From Umbilicaria muhlenbergii (Eukaryota > Ascomycota > Lecanoromycetes > Umbilicariales > Umbilicariaceae), in the NCBI GenBank assembly GCA_000611775.1, contig KK106984.1, positions 712,364-776,363 on the forward strand: a DNA stretch of 64,000 bases, read 5' to 3'. The notes under the pieces were generated by a model. The model had not been told where the DNA came from, ran no database searches, and was given only the letters and a program-made list of their open reading frames with translations. This document shows, piece by piece, positions 1 through 13,095 of the stretch. The stretch's first letter is position 1, and every line of letters begins with the position of its first letter. The translations under genes and the position numbers were made by a program.

Positions 1-418
1 ACAGACTTTTAATGACTTTTTGAATAACTCAACAACAACAACACATAAAAAGAAACTTTGTATAAGAAAACTCTTAAACAGCTTATTCTCTACAACTTAT
101 AAACTGAAAGTTATATCATCAGTATAAAAGCGCAATAGTTATTCAATATGCTAATATATTTATAATTAGTTAAAAGTTTTTTAATTCATAACTATTGCAA
201 ATTAAAACTTATGAAGAAATCTTTAGTTTGTAAAGTGTGTACAGAATAAAGAGATCTAAAACTTTTCAATAAAAAGTTTTTTATTATTCATGAAGGTATA
301 ATAGTTATTTAAAGTGTAAGATTTGTATGAGCTCATTTACTGCTCAGAGAGTGCTCTGAGCGTATAAAGTACTATTAACTAAAACCTTATTTTTGAGCAG
401 GCTGTCAAGTTGCAGATG
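1..418 (-). mobile_element. Fold-back element, copy 0 (partial)
   Basis: This is the truncated first copy of a non-coding repeat that recurs as inverse complement at 49,425 and 59,748 and in the same orientation at 62,035. It ends with GCAGATG at 418, matching the CATC...GATG ends of the full copies. It contains the arm CTCTACAACTTATAAACTGA near 89-110 and a GAGAGTGCTCTGAGC palindrome near 346-360. The left end lies outside the window. The orientation of its core (CAGCTTATT next to the arm, then GCTAATAT) matches copy 1. No coding potential is seen. Confidence 0.8.
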
Positions 419-2917
419 TTAATGAATTTTTCTTTTCACTCATTTAACCTTATTGAATGTTCAGTATCCTCAGGGTCAGCTTTGTTAAATGTCATTATGA
501 TTTCATTCCTTTCTACTCTTCTTAAAATCTGAGTCAGTGTTGCTGCCTCATGCAGATTATCACATCATTCAGCATCTGCCTGATGTTCTGATTTGACTTC
601 TGATAGCTGTAATTTTCACCTTGATATTATTAAGTTCTTGCTTACCTGATATTGAGCCTCCTCAGGTCAAATCAGCTTTCAATTGAAGTAATCAATTAAT
701 ATCTTAATCTTCTTGAATCATTTTCTCTCAATCAGAACATCATGCCTGCTGATGTTATAAAACAAGAAGTGAGTAGGGATTCATCTTCTGTTAATCATTA
801 AATTTGCTGTAAATGCTCTGAAGATCATCTCAACATTTCAATTATTATATTTTGTTAAAAGAATTGACCTCTGTGCTGTCCTGATGTATAACTGCAGATG
901 CTTTTTCATAAATTTAAAGTGCTTCTTGTGAATGAAAGTCTTTTCAGCAACATCAGTGTTTAGCAGAGCTGCTACTCTTATGATTAAGCTGTTGACTGCA
1001 AGTTAATAATCTCAGGTTAATGATGACTTCTTTAAAATGTTTAACATCTTCATCTTGCTTATCTTTGCTCTTTTCATTGACTTTAAGGTGAAGACTTCAC
1101 TTAAAGTAACTCATTTTTTAAATCTGAATGATCAGAGTCTACAGCCTTTGCCTCAGCTTTCTTTAACTTATCAGGATAATCCCTCATCAGGTGTTCTTTC
1201 TTATTGCAGATGTAATAAATTATGTTAATTAATATTAATCTGATTGCTTCTCATGCAACAGTGATGATTGTGATAATTGTCTTCTTTTTAAATTTAAAAG
1301 CTGACTGCTTCCTCTGCAGCTTTTATTAATTTTTTCATTTCTTGATTCTTTCATCTGCTTTAATAAGACCTCTCATGAACTGTTGAGCCTTTTTATAATA
1401 AACATCAAATGACATGTCCTCATCAGCAACATAAATTTTCATTTGAACTCAAAGTGAGTTATATAACTTGTTATGAATTTTCTCTTTTCACTGATCTGTT
1501 GGCATCTTCACTGAGTTCATCAGTCATAGAAACTCTGACTGAAACATGTTAAAGTCCTCAAGATAAGGCATCTTGAACTTCTTCAGTTGCTCTCATGTCT
1601 TCAAGTGATGATCTGAATCCTTGAAGATGTTCTTCAGGTATTGAATAATCTCTTTAACATAAATCTCTCTTCCTGACTGAGCCTTCAATCATGAATAAAG
1701 GTGTTCAGCAGCCTTGCTGTCAACTCACATCTTGATGTAAATCACTTTGACATGTTCAGCTTCATCTTGATCTGACTGATCAAATCAATCATCATTGATT
1801 AATAACTTGCTCTTCATCTGATCATTTCATACCTGAAATGTGAGCTTAAGATCATCATTCAGAATTAACAGATCTGAAAACTTTATTGAATGCTTCTTCA
1901 TTGTGTCACTCACATTTAATTTAAATGTGCCTTCTCTTGACCGCTCTGCTTCAGGATTGTTAAATCATCAAGTTAACTTCAACACATTCTGTTTCAATTC
2001 TTATTTCTCAGTTGTTAACTTTTTTATTTAAGAGTTTTTCTGATTATTCTGTTCTTCTAAATCTTGTATCTGTGCCTTGTACAAATCTCTCTGATTTAGC
2101 ATCTTCAACACTAGATGACAGGTGTTCTCTGAATCATGTGTTGTTCATCATTATAAATTTTCAGAGGTCACCTCATCTTAAGAGTTCATCTTCATGATGT
2201 TTATTATTTCTGATCTCTCATGATCATTTGACTGTCCTTCAGTTAAGGATAATCTTTCAAATTAAGAAGAGATCTCTTCCTCTTGATGTGATTTAATCAT
2301 GATTCCTTCAGTGCTTCAGACACTTACTTTTAATGCTGAGATTATTCAGTTCAGAACCTTGCTCTTTCAACTGCCTCTACTGCAGTTGTCTGTGCTTACA
2401 AATAAATCTTTGAGGATGCTTACATGTTGCAGAACTTTCTGTTTATTGTGATTACTTCTCATAATTATTTATCATCATGACAGAGTACTTTCTGATCATT
2501 CATTGCTTACTTCTCACAGGACTTGAGAATTGATTGTTGATAATTAATTAATGAATTTAAAATGTTCTAGGAACCTCCTGATCACTCAGTAAACTGTGAG
2601 TTGAGATGTTTGATAATGTTGAGGAAGAATTTTCTCATCAATATACATGTTTATCTCAGCTGATATTCTGTTACCTTCAGAGGTCAAAAAGAGTGTAAGT
2701 ACTTTTTTAATGTTACAGTTAATTATTTCACTTCATAAGCAGGCTTAAAATTGTTGCAAGAGGTGAGTTATTTGAACTTAAAAAAGTACAAAGAAGAAAG
2801 CAGTCTTGTGAGTGCAGTCATGACATAAATGTCAGAGTGTCAAGACACACTAGTCTCAATTTAGTTTAATGTCAGGTAGTTCAATATTCATCAGTGTTAA
2901 TTGATCATGTCATAACA
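419..2917 (-). mobile_element. Ty3/Gypsy family G4, minus-strand copy: 5' LTR and decayed gag
   Basis: Read on the minus strand, this begins with a 207-bp LTR (2917 down to 2711) and continues leftward through a gag-like frame until the fold-back element at 418. A degraded zinc knuckle is readable around 1225-1170 (YYICNKKEHLMRDYP), where Tyr stands for expected Cys, as a TGC to TAC transition would give. Bases about 430-930 are the inverse complement of about 2910-3420 in the adjacent plus-strand copy. The pol part of this copy must lie left of the window or be lost. The frame is broken by many stops, so the copy is dead. Confidence 0.75.
2711..2917 (-). repeat. G4 LTR (minus-strand copy)
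   Basis: A 207-bp repeat that is the inverse complement of 6967-7179. Both read TGTTA...TAACA at their ends and share the motif GACACTCTGACATTTATGTC. Its outer end at 2917 abuts internal G4 sequence at 2918, as expected if this copy inserted into another G4 copy. Confidence 0.8.
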
Positions 2918-5900
2918 ATTTTAAATTTGTAAAAAGTATCTACAATTATACATTAAAACAACACAGAGGTCAATTTCTTTAACAGAATATAATAATTAAA
3001 ATGCTGAAGTAATCTTTAAAGCATTTACTGCAAATTTAATGATCAACAGAAGATGAATCCTTACTCATTTTTTATTTTATGATATCAGTCAGTATGATGT
3101 TTTGATCAAGAGAAAATGATTTAAAAAGATTAAAATCTTGATTAACTATTTTAATCAAAAGCTGATTTGACCTGAGAAGGCTCAATATCAGGCAAGCAAG
3201 AACTTAATGATATCAAGATGAAAATTACAATTATCAGAAGTTAAATCAAAACATCAGATAAATGTGAATCATTAAAATCATTTACATAAAGCAGTAATAT
3301 CAACTTAAATCTTAAAAAGAGCAGAAAGGAATAAAATTATAAAAGCACTTAATGAAGTTAACTCTGAGAATACTGAACATCTGATGAGGTCAAATGAATA
3401 AAAGAAAAATTTATTAAACCTTTTAAAAAGTCAGTCCTGCAGCTACAGGCATAATCAAAGACATGAAGAATTTAACAGCAGATTAACATTAATGAGATGA
3501 AAAAATAACTGAATGAAAAAAAAGATTCAATGAATCACATGAGTAATTTAATGAATAAAGATCAAAGTTTATTAAATATGAAGAAGTTAAAGAATCATAA
3601 ACCTCCTCTTTATTAAGAAGTGAATATTATACTTCTAAAAGCAGAAAACTTCCTACACAATGTCAGAAGAAAAAAAGTTGTTATTAATATCATTAACATT
3701 TATGAGATTAATTACTTAATAAAAAACTGAAAAAACTCCTGTCTGCTGCTGTAGAATGAAATAAAGTTGAATTAAAAAGTAAAAGAAAAATTACCTCATC
3801 AGTATTAAAAGTTTGCAGAGGTTTTCAGCAAGACAGCATTAAATCAGCTGTCTTTATATAAGAAAAAAGTGAATCATAATATCATCTTGAAAGATGAAAA
3901 CAACTTGACCTTAAGTCTCTTGTACAGCATGTCATTAAAACAGTTAAAGTTGATTAAAACTTATCTGAAGAATTATTTAAAAAAGAATTTCATAATCTTT
4001 AACAACACTCCTTATGCATCATCAGTTTTATTTATGAAGAAGTTAAAAGGAGAGTGATGTTTCTATATTAATTATCAGAAACTTAACATTATTATAAAAA
4101 AGAATAAATATCTTTTACCTCTGATTAAGAAGACTTTAACACAACTGATTAAAGCAAAGGTTTTTATCAAGTTAAATATTAAGTAAGTATTTTACTAAAT
4201 ACAAATAAAGAAGTCTGTTGAGGATTTAATCATCTTTTAAATGAGGTATGAATTTTATAAATATAAGATTTTATCTTTTAATCTTTGCAACAGACTCACC
4301 TTCTTTCAAAAGTATATTAATGATATTTTATTTAATTATTTGAATGATTTTTGCATAATTTATGTGAATGATATCTTGATTTACTCAGAGAATCTGTTGA
4401 AACATGATGCTTAAGTTAAAAAGATACTTCAACATCTTAAGAAAGCAAGCCTGCAAGTGAACATAAAAAAGAATAAATTTAATGTTTAATTTATCAAGTT
4501 TTTAAGCTTCATCATCAGCACTGAAGATATTATAATGAACTCAGATAAAGTTTCTGTTGTTAAGAACTGATCATTATTAAAATTAATTAAGAAAATTCAG
4601 TTCTTTCTGAGATTCTGCAACTTTTATCATTGCTCATTAAAAAAATGAGGTTGAGTTATACATTTGTTGACAAAGTTGATCACAAAAGAAGCCTGACACC
4701 TCTTAAAAGAATTGAAAATTCAAGCTTATAAAAAGGTAAAAGAGCTTATGTTATCAGATGCTGTTCAAGCTCATTACTCACCTTATTTAAAAACTCAAAT
4801 GAAGACAAACATCAACAGCAGAGTTGTTGCAGAAGTACTCACTTAATAATAAAAAGATGATAAATGAAAATCTGTAATTTACTTCTCAAAGACAATATCA
4901 CCTGAGGAAATGCAATATGAAATTCATGATAAAGAGATGCTAACAGTTGTTAAAGTCCTTCAAAAATGACATGACATGTTATTAAACTTATAAGCAGCCT
5001 CTTTTGTCATAATTACAAATCATCATGCTCTGAAGTACTTTATCATCAAGTGATTATTTAATTCACAGCAGGTTAAATAAGCTGATATTATGACAAACTA
5101 CAACTTCAAGATTACTTATCATTCAGAAATAATCAACATCATTGTTGATGCTTTGACAAGAAAACATGATGAGTTGATCACTCAGAAAGAAAAAAACATC
5201 ACTGCATGAATATAATTATTTCTGAATTCTAATTGCATAATAACCGCAATAAGTGAGGGTTCAATGAACGTCAAGAGTGATTCACTGAACAAGGCTGAAT
5301 AAATAATCAAGAGTGATTCACTGAATGAGGCTGAACAAGTGAAAAATTCTTATCAGCTGATGAATTAAATTCTGCAAGTTAATCACTTTCATGAATCACT
5401 GAATCAGTACTGTCAGATAACAAGAAAGAAGAAATGAGGTTAAAAGCTTTAAAACAGCCTTCTTACACAATTTGAGAAGCTCATGATGTCAGATGTGAAC
5501 ACTTTGCAGACTCATTTAATTAATGAGGCTCATTCAACATTAGTGACAGCACATTCAGGCAAGATTAAGATGATAAAGCTGTTGTCAGTTCAATACTACT
5601 GATCAGGTCTGTCAAATGACTGTTTAATTTTTATTTTAAACTGCTGAACATGTCATTGAATGCATGTACCTTAAGATAAAACCTCAGGCCTACTTCATTT
5701 ATTATTAATTGAAGATAAGTGCTGACAGCATGTTTTATTCAACTTTAAATTCTTCTCATGAGACAAGAGAAGCTTTGACAACATATTTATCATTATTAAT
5801 TACTTTAAAAAAAGAGCCTTCTCACTGTCATGTTAAAAGACAGTTACAGCAGCTTAAGTTATGTAATTGTATTATAAGTACATCTGAAGAATCTATAAAA

Positions 5901-7179
5901 CACTTAAGACAGTAACATCAAATCAAGAGCTTCAATTCATTTCAACATTCATGAACAAACTCTGCAAGCTTGTAAGGATAAAGCAAAAGCTTTCAACAGC
6001 ATATCACTCACAAACTGATGAAAGCACTGAGGTACTGAATCAGTATATTAATCAACAGCTTCACCTCTTTATAAATTACTTTCAAGACAACTGATCTGAC
6101 TTTTTATTAATAATGAACTTTACTTAAGCAGTTCTCACTCATGAGTTTACAGGCATGTTATTTTATGAATTAAAGCTGAAACAGACTTCTCATTTACACT
6201 TTCACTGAAAAGAGTAAACACAATCCTTGAACACTGTAAGGAAGCAATTAATAAGAGAAGAAGTTTAAACCTTCATTATTAAAACTCATGACATGATTAA
6301 ATGAGCAAAGGAAAACCTGAAACAGACTTAAAATAAAATGACAAATCAAGTAAATAAGCATTAAAAAGAATTAAACTTCTTTATTAATGATTGAGTTTAT
6401 GTTACTTGAAAGAGTTGAACCACTGAAAGACTTAACTTAAAGTTAAATCATTAAGCAGCAGGCCTTTATTAAATTCTCAGCATGAAAAGTCACTTCTACA
6501 TTCTGAAGCTATTTAAACATATAAAGATGATTAACATCTTTCATGCTGATCATTTAAGGAAAGCAGTGAATAATTTAATGTTGAATTAAATTCAAGACTC
6601 AGAGCTGCTGACTGAAGTTAATGATCAACCTGAGTATACAGTGAAAAAAATCTTAACAAGCTGAATTCACAACAATGTCTTGCAATATCAAGTGACTTGA
6701 GAGGGATATGATTTAGACTTTAAATAATATGATGTTGATGACTTTATAAAGTCATCTTAAAAGATAAAAGATTATCATGACTCTTATTTAAATGAAGCTG
6801 AGTCATCAAGAAGATTACAAGTTTAATTAAATATTTATAAATCAAGTGAAGAGCTGAACCTGATGAATAAAAATAACATGACAATCAATAAAGAACTCAA
6901 GAAGCAATCAAGATGAAAAGTTTAAAATGAAAACTGAAAACAATCCTTCTGTCTGAAGAAGAGTGATGTTACAACATGATTAATTAACACTGACAAATAT
7001 TGAATTACTTAATGTTAAATTAAATTAAAATTAATGTGTCTTAACCTTGACACTCTGACATTTATGTCATGATTGCACTCACAAAACTGCTTCCTTTTTT
7101 GTACTTTTTTAAGTTCAAATAATTCACCTCTTGCAACAGTTTCAGGCCTGCTTATGAAGTGAAATAATTAATCATAACA
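2918..7179 (+). mobile_element. Ty3/Gypsy chromovirus family G4, plus-strand copy (gag 3' part, pol, 3' LTR)
   Basis: A decayed polyprotein can be read in order. The end of gag (about 2918-3480) is followed by reverse transcriptase (about 3900-4560: SLLYSMSLKQLKLIKTYL, PYASSVLFMKKLKG, then YVNDILIYS). RNase H lies around 4800-5100, an integrase zinc finger and core around 5530-6130, and a chromodomain-like end around 6640-6830 (LQYQVTWEGYD, DYHDSYLNE). The 3' LTR starts at 6967 after a purine-rich GAAGAAGAGTGA. The RT box reads VND where the family has (V/L)DD, so the catalytic Asp is lost. Stops are mostly TGA at Trp positions, with some TAA/TAG at Gln. Confidence 0.85.
6967..7179 (+). repeat. 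G4 3' LTR
   Basis: A 213-bp terminal repeat, TGTTA...TAACA, that pairs with 2711-2917 in inverse orientation. In the stretches compared, the two differ almost only by C/T and G/A transitions. Confidence 0.8.
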
Positions 7180-8050
7180 AAATAATAATTACTTCATAAT
7201 AAAAACCCTCTGTCATTTTAATAAAAAAGTAGCTTATAACTGTCTTTAATATAATTATAATAAAATTACTTAAAATAATCTCACTTAACTTTTTTAAAGA
7301 AGAACACATCAAGTTTTAAGTTTATTTTCTTTAAGTTGATTTATATATTAAGCTTAACAGCACTTAATTCACAGTAAAGTTTAATAAAGTATTTTATATT
7401 ATTATGTATTTTTACTCAGTGAGTTTAAGTTGAGTTTTGAGATAAGTTATACATGTTAAAACTCAACTCAGAAAAAACTTAACTCATTTAACTTAAACTC
7501 AGAAAATTCTGAGTTAACTCAGTATATATAAATAGTTATGATAATTTTTATGATAATTAAATAAGTCAGTTCAAAAGATGTCTTTTTAAATCATTTTTAA
7601 GATTATTCTTTAAGATTGTCATCAAAGCTGTTTTGAAAGCTGTTTTAAAGTTATTTTTCAAGGCTGTTGTTAAGATTGTTATTGAAGTTGTTTTAAAAAT
7701 TGTTTTTTAAGGCTGTTTTTCAAGGTTGTTGTTAAAGTGATTTTGAAAATTATTTTAAAAGTTGTTTTTTAAAACTGTCATTGAAGTTGTTTTGAAAGTT
7801 GTTTTGAAGGCTGTTTAAATAAATTATATATATGAACTTGAACTGAGTTACTCAGTGAAAAACTCAACTCAAACTTAATGTTAAAAGCATGACAGTGTTT
7901 AAGTATTTAAACATTTAATATTGATTTAAGTGTTTAATATTTCAGTAGCATGTATTAATACCTGATTAAACTTAATGCAACTCAACAAGTGTCTCTGACA
8001 TTAATATTTAATTAAATTTAATGCATCTCAGCTGAGGCTTAACACTTCAC
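7180..8050. repeat. Non-coding repeat-rich spacer with degenerate tandem array
   Basis: No gene is seen. From about 7565 to 7815 a degenerate array of roughly 20-25 bp units with a GCTGTTTTGAAAG-like core is repeated many times. It is flanked by inverted ACTCAGTGAGTT / AACTCAACTC motifs (about 7415-7515 and 7828-7875), so the whole block may be a small MITE with an internal minisatellite. That last step is inference. Confidence 0.5.
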
Positions 8051-8051
8051 A

Positions 8052-9880
8052 TATGTATTTTTTTATTTCTTCATTAAGTGTATGCAGTTTAAGATTATGA
8101 CACTGTGTAGTTTACATATGTGAGGTATTTATTACCTCAAGTTAACTTATTTTGTCAATTTCTTTTGTGACTGTTATTGATGTTAAAATTACACATTTTT
8201 AAATATTTTTTTTAATATCTTCTCACTTTACTTCCTGATTTTCATCCTCAACCCCCTTTAATAGTCACTTTCATGTAGTTATTTTTGTGTGTTTTAAAAA
8301 TATTAAAGTATTTTTAATCTCTTCCTCTGTACAAAGTAGTGATTATAATATTAAATGTGTAAATTTTACTTTTTACATTTCCTGTTTTAGCTCCTGCTGC
8401 TCTTGTTTATACTGTTTATAATTTAACAGTAAATGCTCTGATGACTGTTTTATCTTGCACTAAAAACATTGATTGTTTTCATATGTAAATAATTTGCAAA
8501 GATATGATTTAAAATAACTGTATCTTAATTTCAATTGTGTAAATATTATAAAGGTTAACTTTTCACATTTGTATAATTCTTTTGACTTTATAATTAGGTC
8601 AGGTCTTGTAACATATGTTTTATATTATTAATCTTAATTTGCATTTTATCATTTTATTAATCATTCCTCTTTGATAATTTCCTTAATATTTTTTTTGATA
8701 TAAGATAAAGAAATATGCCTTGAGTTTGCATTAATAATTGCATTTTCTGTGTTTAAAGCTTCTTGTTTAACTGCTTTATCTGTTAATTCATTTCCTGGTA
8801 TTTGACTGTGACTCAGAATTCAGTGTATATGAATTAACTTTTAACTTTGTCATAATTCCTGCAGATTTAATTAAATTTGTTGTAAAACTTCTGTATTTGC
8901 AGATTTTTGTAATTTTTGTATTGCAGTTTGATTATCTGTAAATATTCAGATGTTTTTCCTTAAAAACTGTGCTTATATTACTTGTTTTGTAGCCTGCATT
9001 ATGGCATAAAGCTTTGCATTTAGTACGTTCATGTACTGACCTAAAAAGTAGCCTTTTGTATTTATATAATTGTCTTTTATACAGTAAATTTCAGCCTCTA
9101 TGTGATCTTTTGTACTTTGTATTATCTTTACACTGATTTTTGACTCATTAATGTAAATGACTGATGTTTTGCATGCAATCAAATACTTTACTTGAGTAAA
9201 GTGTTTTTTAATTGTGATTTCTTTTGATTCTGCTAAAACTTGAATATCTGCAATCTGTGTATTACTTTGTAGTTATGATTTTTAAGCTGTAATCAGCTTT
9301 TTTAATTGTCTTGATGATATTAATGTAGATATACTGTTTAGTATTTTAATTAATTGTGTAAAGTGTTTTTTCCCTGATGTATTTTGATTTCAGTCTAAAA
9401 ATTTAAAGTTTATAAGTATGTCTTGACTTATTTATGACTCTGACAGATATGAAGTGAGTATTCTCTGCTTAATATAATGATTTTCTGATAAGATTATAAC
9501 TCTTAATGCATATTTTCTGTATTTTTTGTTTAATCTGATCTGTATCAGTTGAATATTTGCTTCAATTTTCATTACAGCTCCTGAGGAAGTTCTAAAAGCT
9601 TTTAAGATTTTATGTAATGCTGAGTTTTGCAATTTTTTTAATTGTTTTAAGTAACTTTTTTAATTTTTTCATTAAATTTCTGACCTGTAGTCACTGATTG
9701 ATGTAATGCATGCTTGATAAAGTTGTTTTGCATTTTTAGTTGAAAGACCTCATTCTGAATTTATTAATCTGTTGATTAAGTGCATTATTCTGATTGTTGC
9801 AGAGACTTTTTTTTGAACATGTGTTTTAAAGTTCAGTTTTCTGTTTAATTAAACTCTTAATCACTTGACTTCTTTGACTG
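8052..9880 (-). mobile_element. 5'-truncated LINE (Tad1/I-like), 3' part of ORF2 with RNase H
   Basis: On the minus strand the end of a non-LTR ORF2 is readable. The post-RT segment (about 9650-9430) has the motif LQNSALHKILKAFRTS, typical of Tad1/I-type elements. An RNase H-like segment follows (about 9180-8760), with YINESK, AEIYCIKD and LNAKLYAIMQA matching the usual strand, helix and AELYAI pattern. A 3' UTR then ends in an A-rich tail (T-rich at 8046-8065 on the + strand). The same 3' end appears at 27,073-27,356. Homology to the second LINE stops near 9880, equivalent to about 24,375 there, so the copy is 5'-truncated as is usual for LINEs. Stops break the frame. Confidence 0.8.
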
Positions 9881-9889
9881 AAAGTCACA

Positions 9890-12335
9890 CATATGATATA
9901 TCATTATTATAGGCCTCATAAATTACTCAGTTTAAAGACTTAAACCCTTTTTTTTAATTCTCAAAGTCAGCAGTAGTTGTGGAAGCACAGTGAATTTAAG
10001 CATATCATAAAGTTGTTGCAATCTTCACATCAAAAATGATTGAAAATCACAAAAATAATAATACAACAATCACAACATTCTTTTTCTTGATTTGTCATGT
10101 AAGAATTAAATTTAAATCTATCTTACACTGCTTTTACAAATTGTAAAACATTAAAAACACATTATTATTCACTGCTTTCTGCCTTTGTTATTATTCAACA
10201 CATGTCAAGTCACAGTTTTTGAGAACTTTGATGAGGTGTAAGCACTAAACCTTAAATCAATCACTTGATAAAACATCATGAAACTTCATTTTTTTCATTT
10301 TTTTCTTCATGCTTTACAATACTAAAGGTCATTCTTTTTAAGTTTAACATAAAGAACTGTAAAAAGCTCAGATTAATAAAAAAGCCTGCAGAGGAAAGCA
10401 TTATTCTGAGTATAAAAAATATAAAGAACTCTCATTAAGCATTTTATATATAAAAAGTAAAGATTAATGAGTTTATATCATTTTTTATTTGAATAAGCTT
10501 AGATTAAGCAAGGCTACAAGTGATTTTAAGAGCTTTTATAAGGCTTAAATTCTTAAGAATCATAAAAGCTACTTATTCTGAATATCAGAGATAAAAAATG
10601 AGGCTTTTAAACTCTTAATTGTGCTTGAGTTTATAAGAGAAGGGATATTAAACTTGAGGAAATTTCAAAATATCATCAGGACTGAGATGTCAAAAACATT
10701 AAAAAATCATTATAATGAATATAACATCAAACACAGAGTCTGAAAACAGTAATTAATGCATTACATTTACACTTATGCCAGCAACATTCATAACAAAGAA
10801 AAACTACTTTATTATGAATAATAATTAAAACAGCTCATTCACCTTCTCACAAACACACAAGCAAATCAAAAAAGTTACATTGCAAGATAAAAAATGCAAA
10901 AACATCACTTCCTCACAGGAAAGTCAACCGGCAAAGATGTGAATTTAAAGTTCAAGGGAAAACTGTAAAAATCTGCAAAACAGCAAACAGAGTAAAAGTG
11001 AATAAACATTAAATTCAAGACACAAAATGATGAAATCACTGTATTTAGCAGTGAATGCTACGCTGCTAAATTTAGTTAATGCATCACATTCATCACAAAA
11101 ATTTAACCTAAATCAGGTAATTTTTCACCTCACAAAGTCACAAAACTCACAAAATGTGAAAAGTTCACAATTGACAAATTTGAACACAAACATGCAAAAT
11201 CATCACTTGCAAAGTCAAATTCAAGTCATAAGTTTTAAAATGAATTTACTACTGTGCAAAACAGATAATGTGAATGCAAGTGTAAAAACAACTGCAGAAA
11301 ATATGAGGAAAATGCAAAATGTTGCAAATGCAGCATTTGCACAAAACAGTTAAAAACAGCATGCAGAAATACAAAACAGTTAAATTGCATCAGAGAAAGC
11401 TGAAACCTTCAGTATTAATGCAAAACAAGAGCTCAAATCTATGATGAAAAACTCAGCTCAATCAGGTAACATTTCAGTGAGTAGAATTAAAAATGCTGAA
11501 AACACTTAAAAACATCAAAGCTCAAAAACAACATTTGTGCAAATGTTGACTTAAAACAGCAATAAACCATGAACGGAGGTGGTTAAAGAGGCGCAAAAGT
11601 CAACATTAATCAAAGAGATTAAGCAGATTACACAAAGGAAATGCAGAGTACTGTTAACATTAAAAACATCAATTGCAACAGCAAGCTTCAACTCAATGCA
11701 AGTTCAAAACAAAGTCAATAATGCATTAAAAAATGCAAAAATTGCAAAGGTGTTGATCACAACAGTTATTATTTTTAAATCACAAAATAACATAATTCTC
11801 ACTGCAGTAGAAGAAAGCAGTGCAGAAGAGTTACTGCAACATAAAAAAATTTAAAAGTCAGAATTAAACCTGAATTTAGTTCATGTGTGAAAAGATCAGA
11901 AATAATATAAGATAATTTTACATGAAGTATCTACAGAGATTTTCAACAATGCAGAGGGAATACAACTGCTAAAAGATGAGGTGAAGATCTTTAATAAAGA
12001 TTTAAAATTAATGTGTAAATCAAGCTGAATGTCTACAGCAGAGAGTAGAAAATTTAAAAAGCATTCATTCACAATCATTGCTTTTGCAAGCAGTCAAGAG
12101 GCTGAAAAAGCCTTAAGAATTAAATTAATTATGATTAAAAACTCACTACATATCATAAAATACACAGACTGCAAATCATATGAGCAATGCATCAAATGTC
12201 AAGAATTCAATCACACACAGCATAAGTGCATGCATGAAGTTAAATGCTAAATATGCGCTGAAAATCATTATATCAGGAAGCACACATGCTTTATTTGCAA
12301 AAAGAAATAAGAAATATGCAGTCACATAATAATTA
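9890..12335 (+). mobile_element. LINE fragment: decayed ORF1 (gag-like) with CCHC knuckles
   Basis: A plus-strand frame can be followed from about 10,350 to 12,335 across TGA/TAA interruptions. It is rich in Lys, Asn, Gln and Ser. Its C-terminus carries zinc knuckles (CIKCQEFNHTQHKC, then CAENHYIRKHTC and CKKK) as in LINE ORF1 proteins. Open pieces are 11,027-11,353, 11,579-11,854 and 12,029-12,250. From about 11,747 it matches the start of the second LINE at 21,415. It is cut off at 12,335 by repeat unit F1. The 5' end is not defined; nothing is recognised at 9890-10,300. Confidence 0.75.
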
Positions 12336-13095
12336 AATCATCACTGCAGGTCAGGGTGACACTGAGTTAAATTGAATTAAATGACAATGTCTCAATGATT
12401 TTGAACTCATCTTGACATGTCAGGTCAAGGCAGGTAATAAAGTAAGACACTGAGAGTTTTACAGAACTCATTAAGCCTTTATACATGATGCATTTTATTC
12501 ACACAAGGGTTAAAACTTTACTTTTGTGCATTAAAGTTATCATTTATGCAGGTCAGAGTGATTTCAGTTTAAGTTTCATGTTTTTATTACTACATTAATA
12601 TTCTATTCTACAGAAACAATTTAAGCATTATTAATTAACATTACTTCTTCAGTCATCATACTGTCTTGAAGCAGGTATAACCCTTGAATCTTGCATTTCA
12701 ATAATATACAGCGCAAGATTTTCACCTGAATCAAGAAGTAAGAGATGTTTTATTAAAATTATATTCTTACTCTGAATAATGATTCACTTTTCATGAATGA
12801 TGAGCAAATTAATATCTGTGTGAGAGCATTAACTTTAGCATTATTTTATATTTCAGATAATTTATTTTTAAAAAATGAAATCAACAACATCTCTGTTGAT
12901 TTCTGCAACATCAGCAGAGCAGTCTTCTGTTAATATACTTTTTTAACATTAATGTTCTGCAAGCCTGATAGATCAATCATGATTTCATGTATTAAATGTT
13001 GAAATGCAGCTTTCAGAATAAATAGCTCTTTCATAAGTTGATAATGTTTAATTTCATGAAGAGCTTTTATTACAAAAGAGCATTAACTTCTGATT
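12336..13095. mobile_element. MITE-like unit F1
   Basis: First of two tandem repeats of about 760 bp. It starts with a decayed form of AGGCTGTCACTGC and shares its first 110-140 bp, including GACACTGAG and CTTGACATGTCAGGTCA, with one end of the E elements. The rest is unrelated to E. It inserts into LINE ORF1 after the zinc knuckles. A minus-strand frame without frameshift is shared with F2 (see findings), but no protein family is recognised. Confidence 0.7.

Noticed and set aside
1-418. Fold-back repeat as a solo LTR
   Set aside because: Ends are CATC...GATG rather than TG...CA, internal arms form hairpins, and no element uses it as a flanking pair. The target duplication is still ambiguous (2 or 5 bp).
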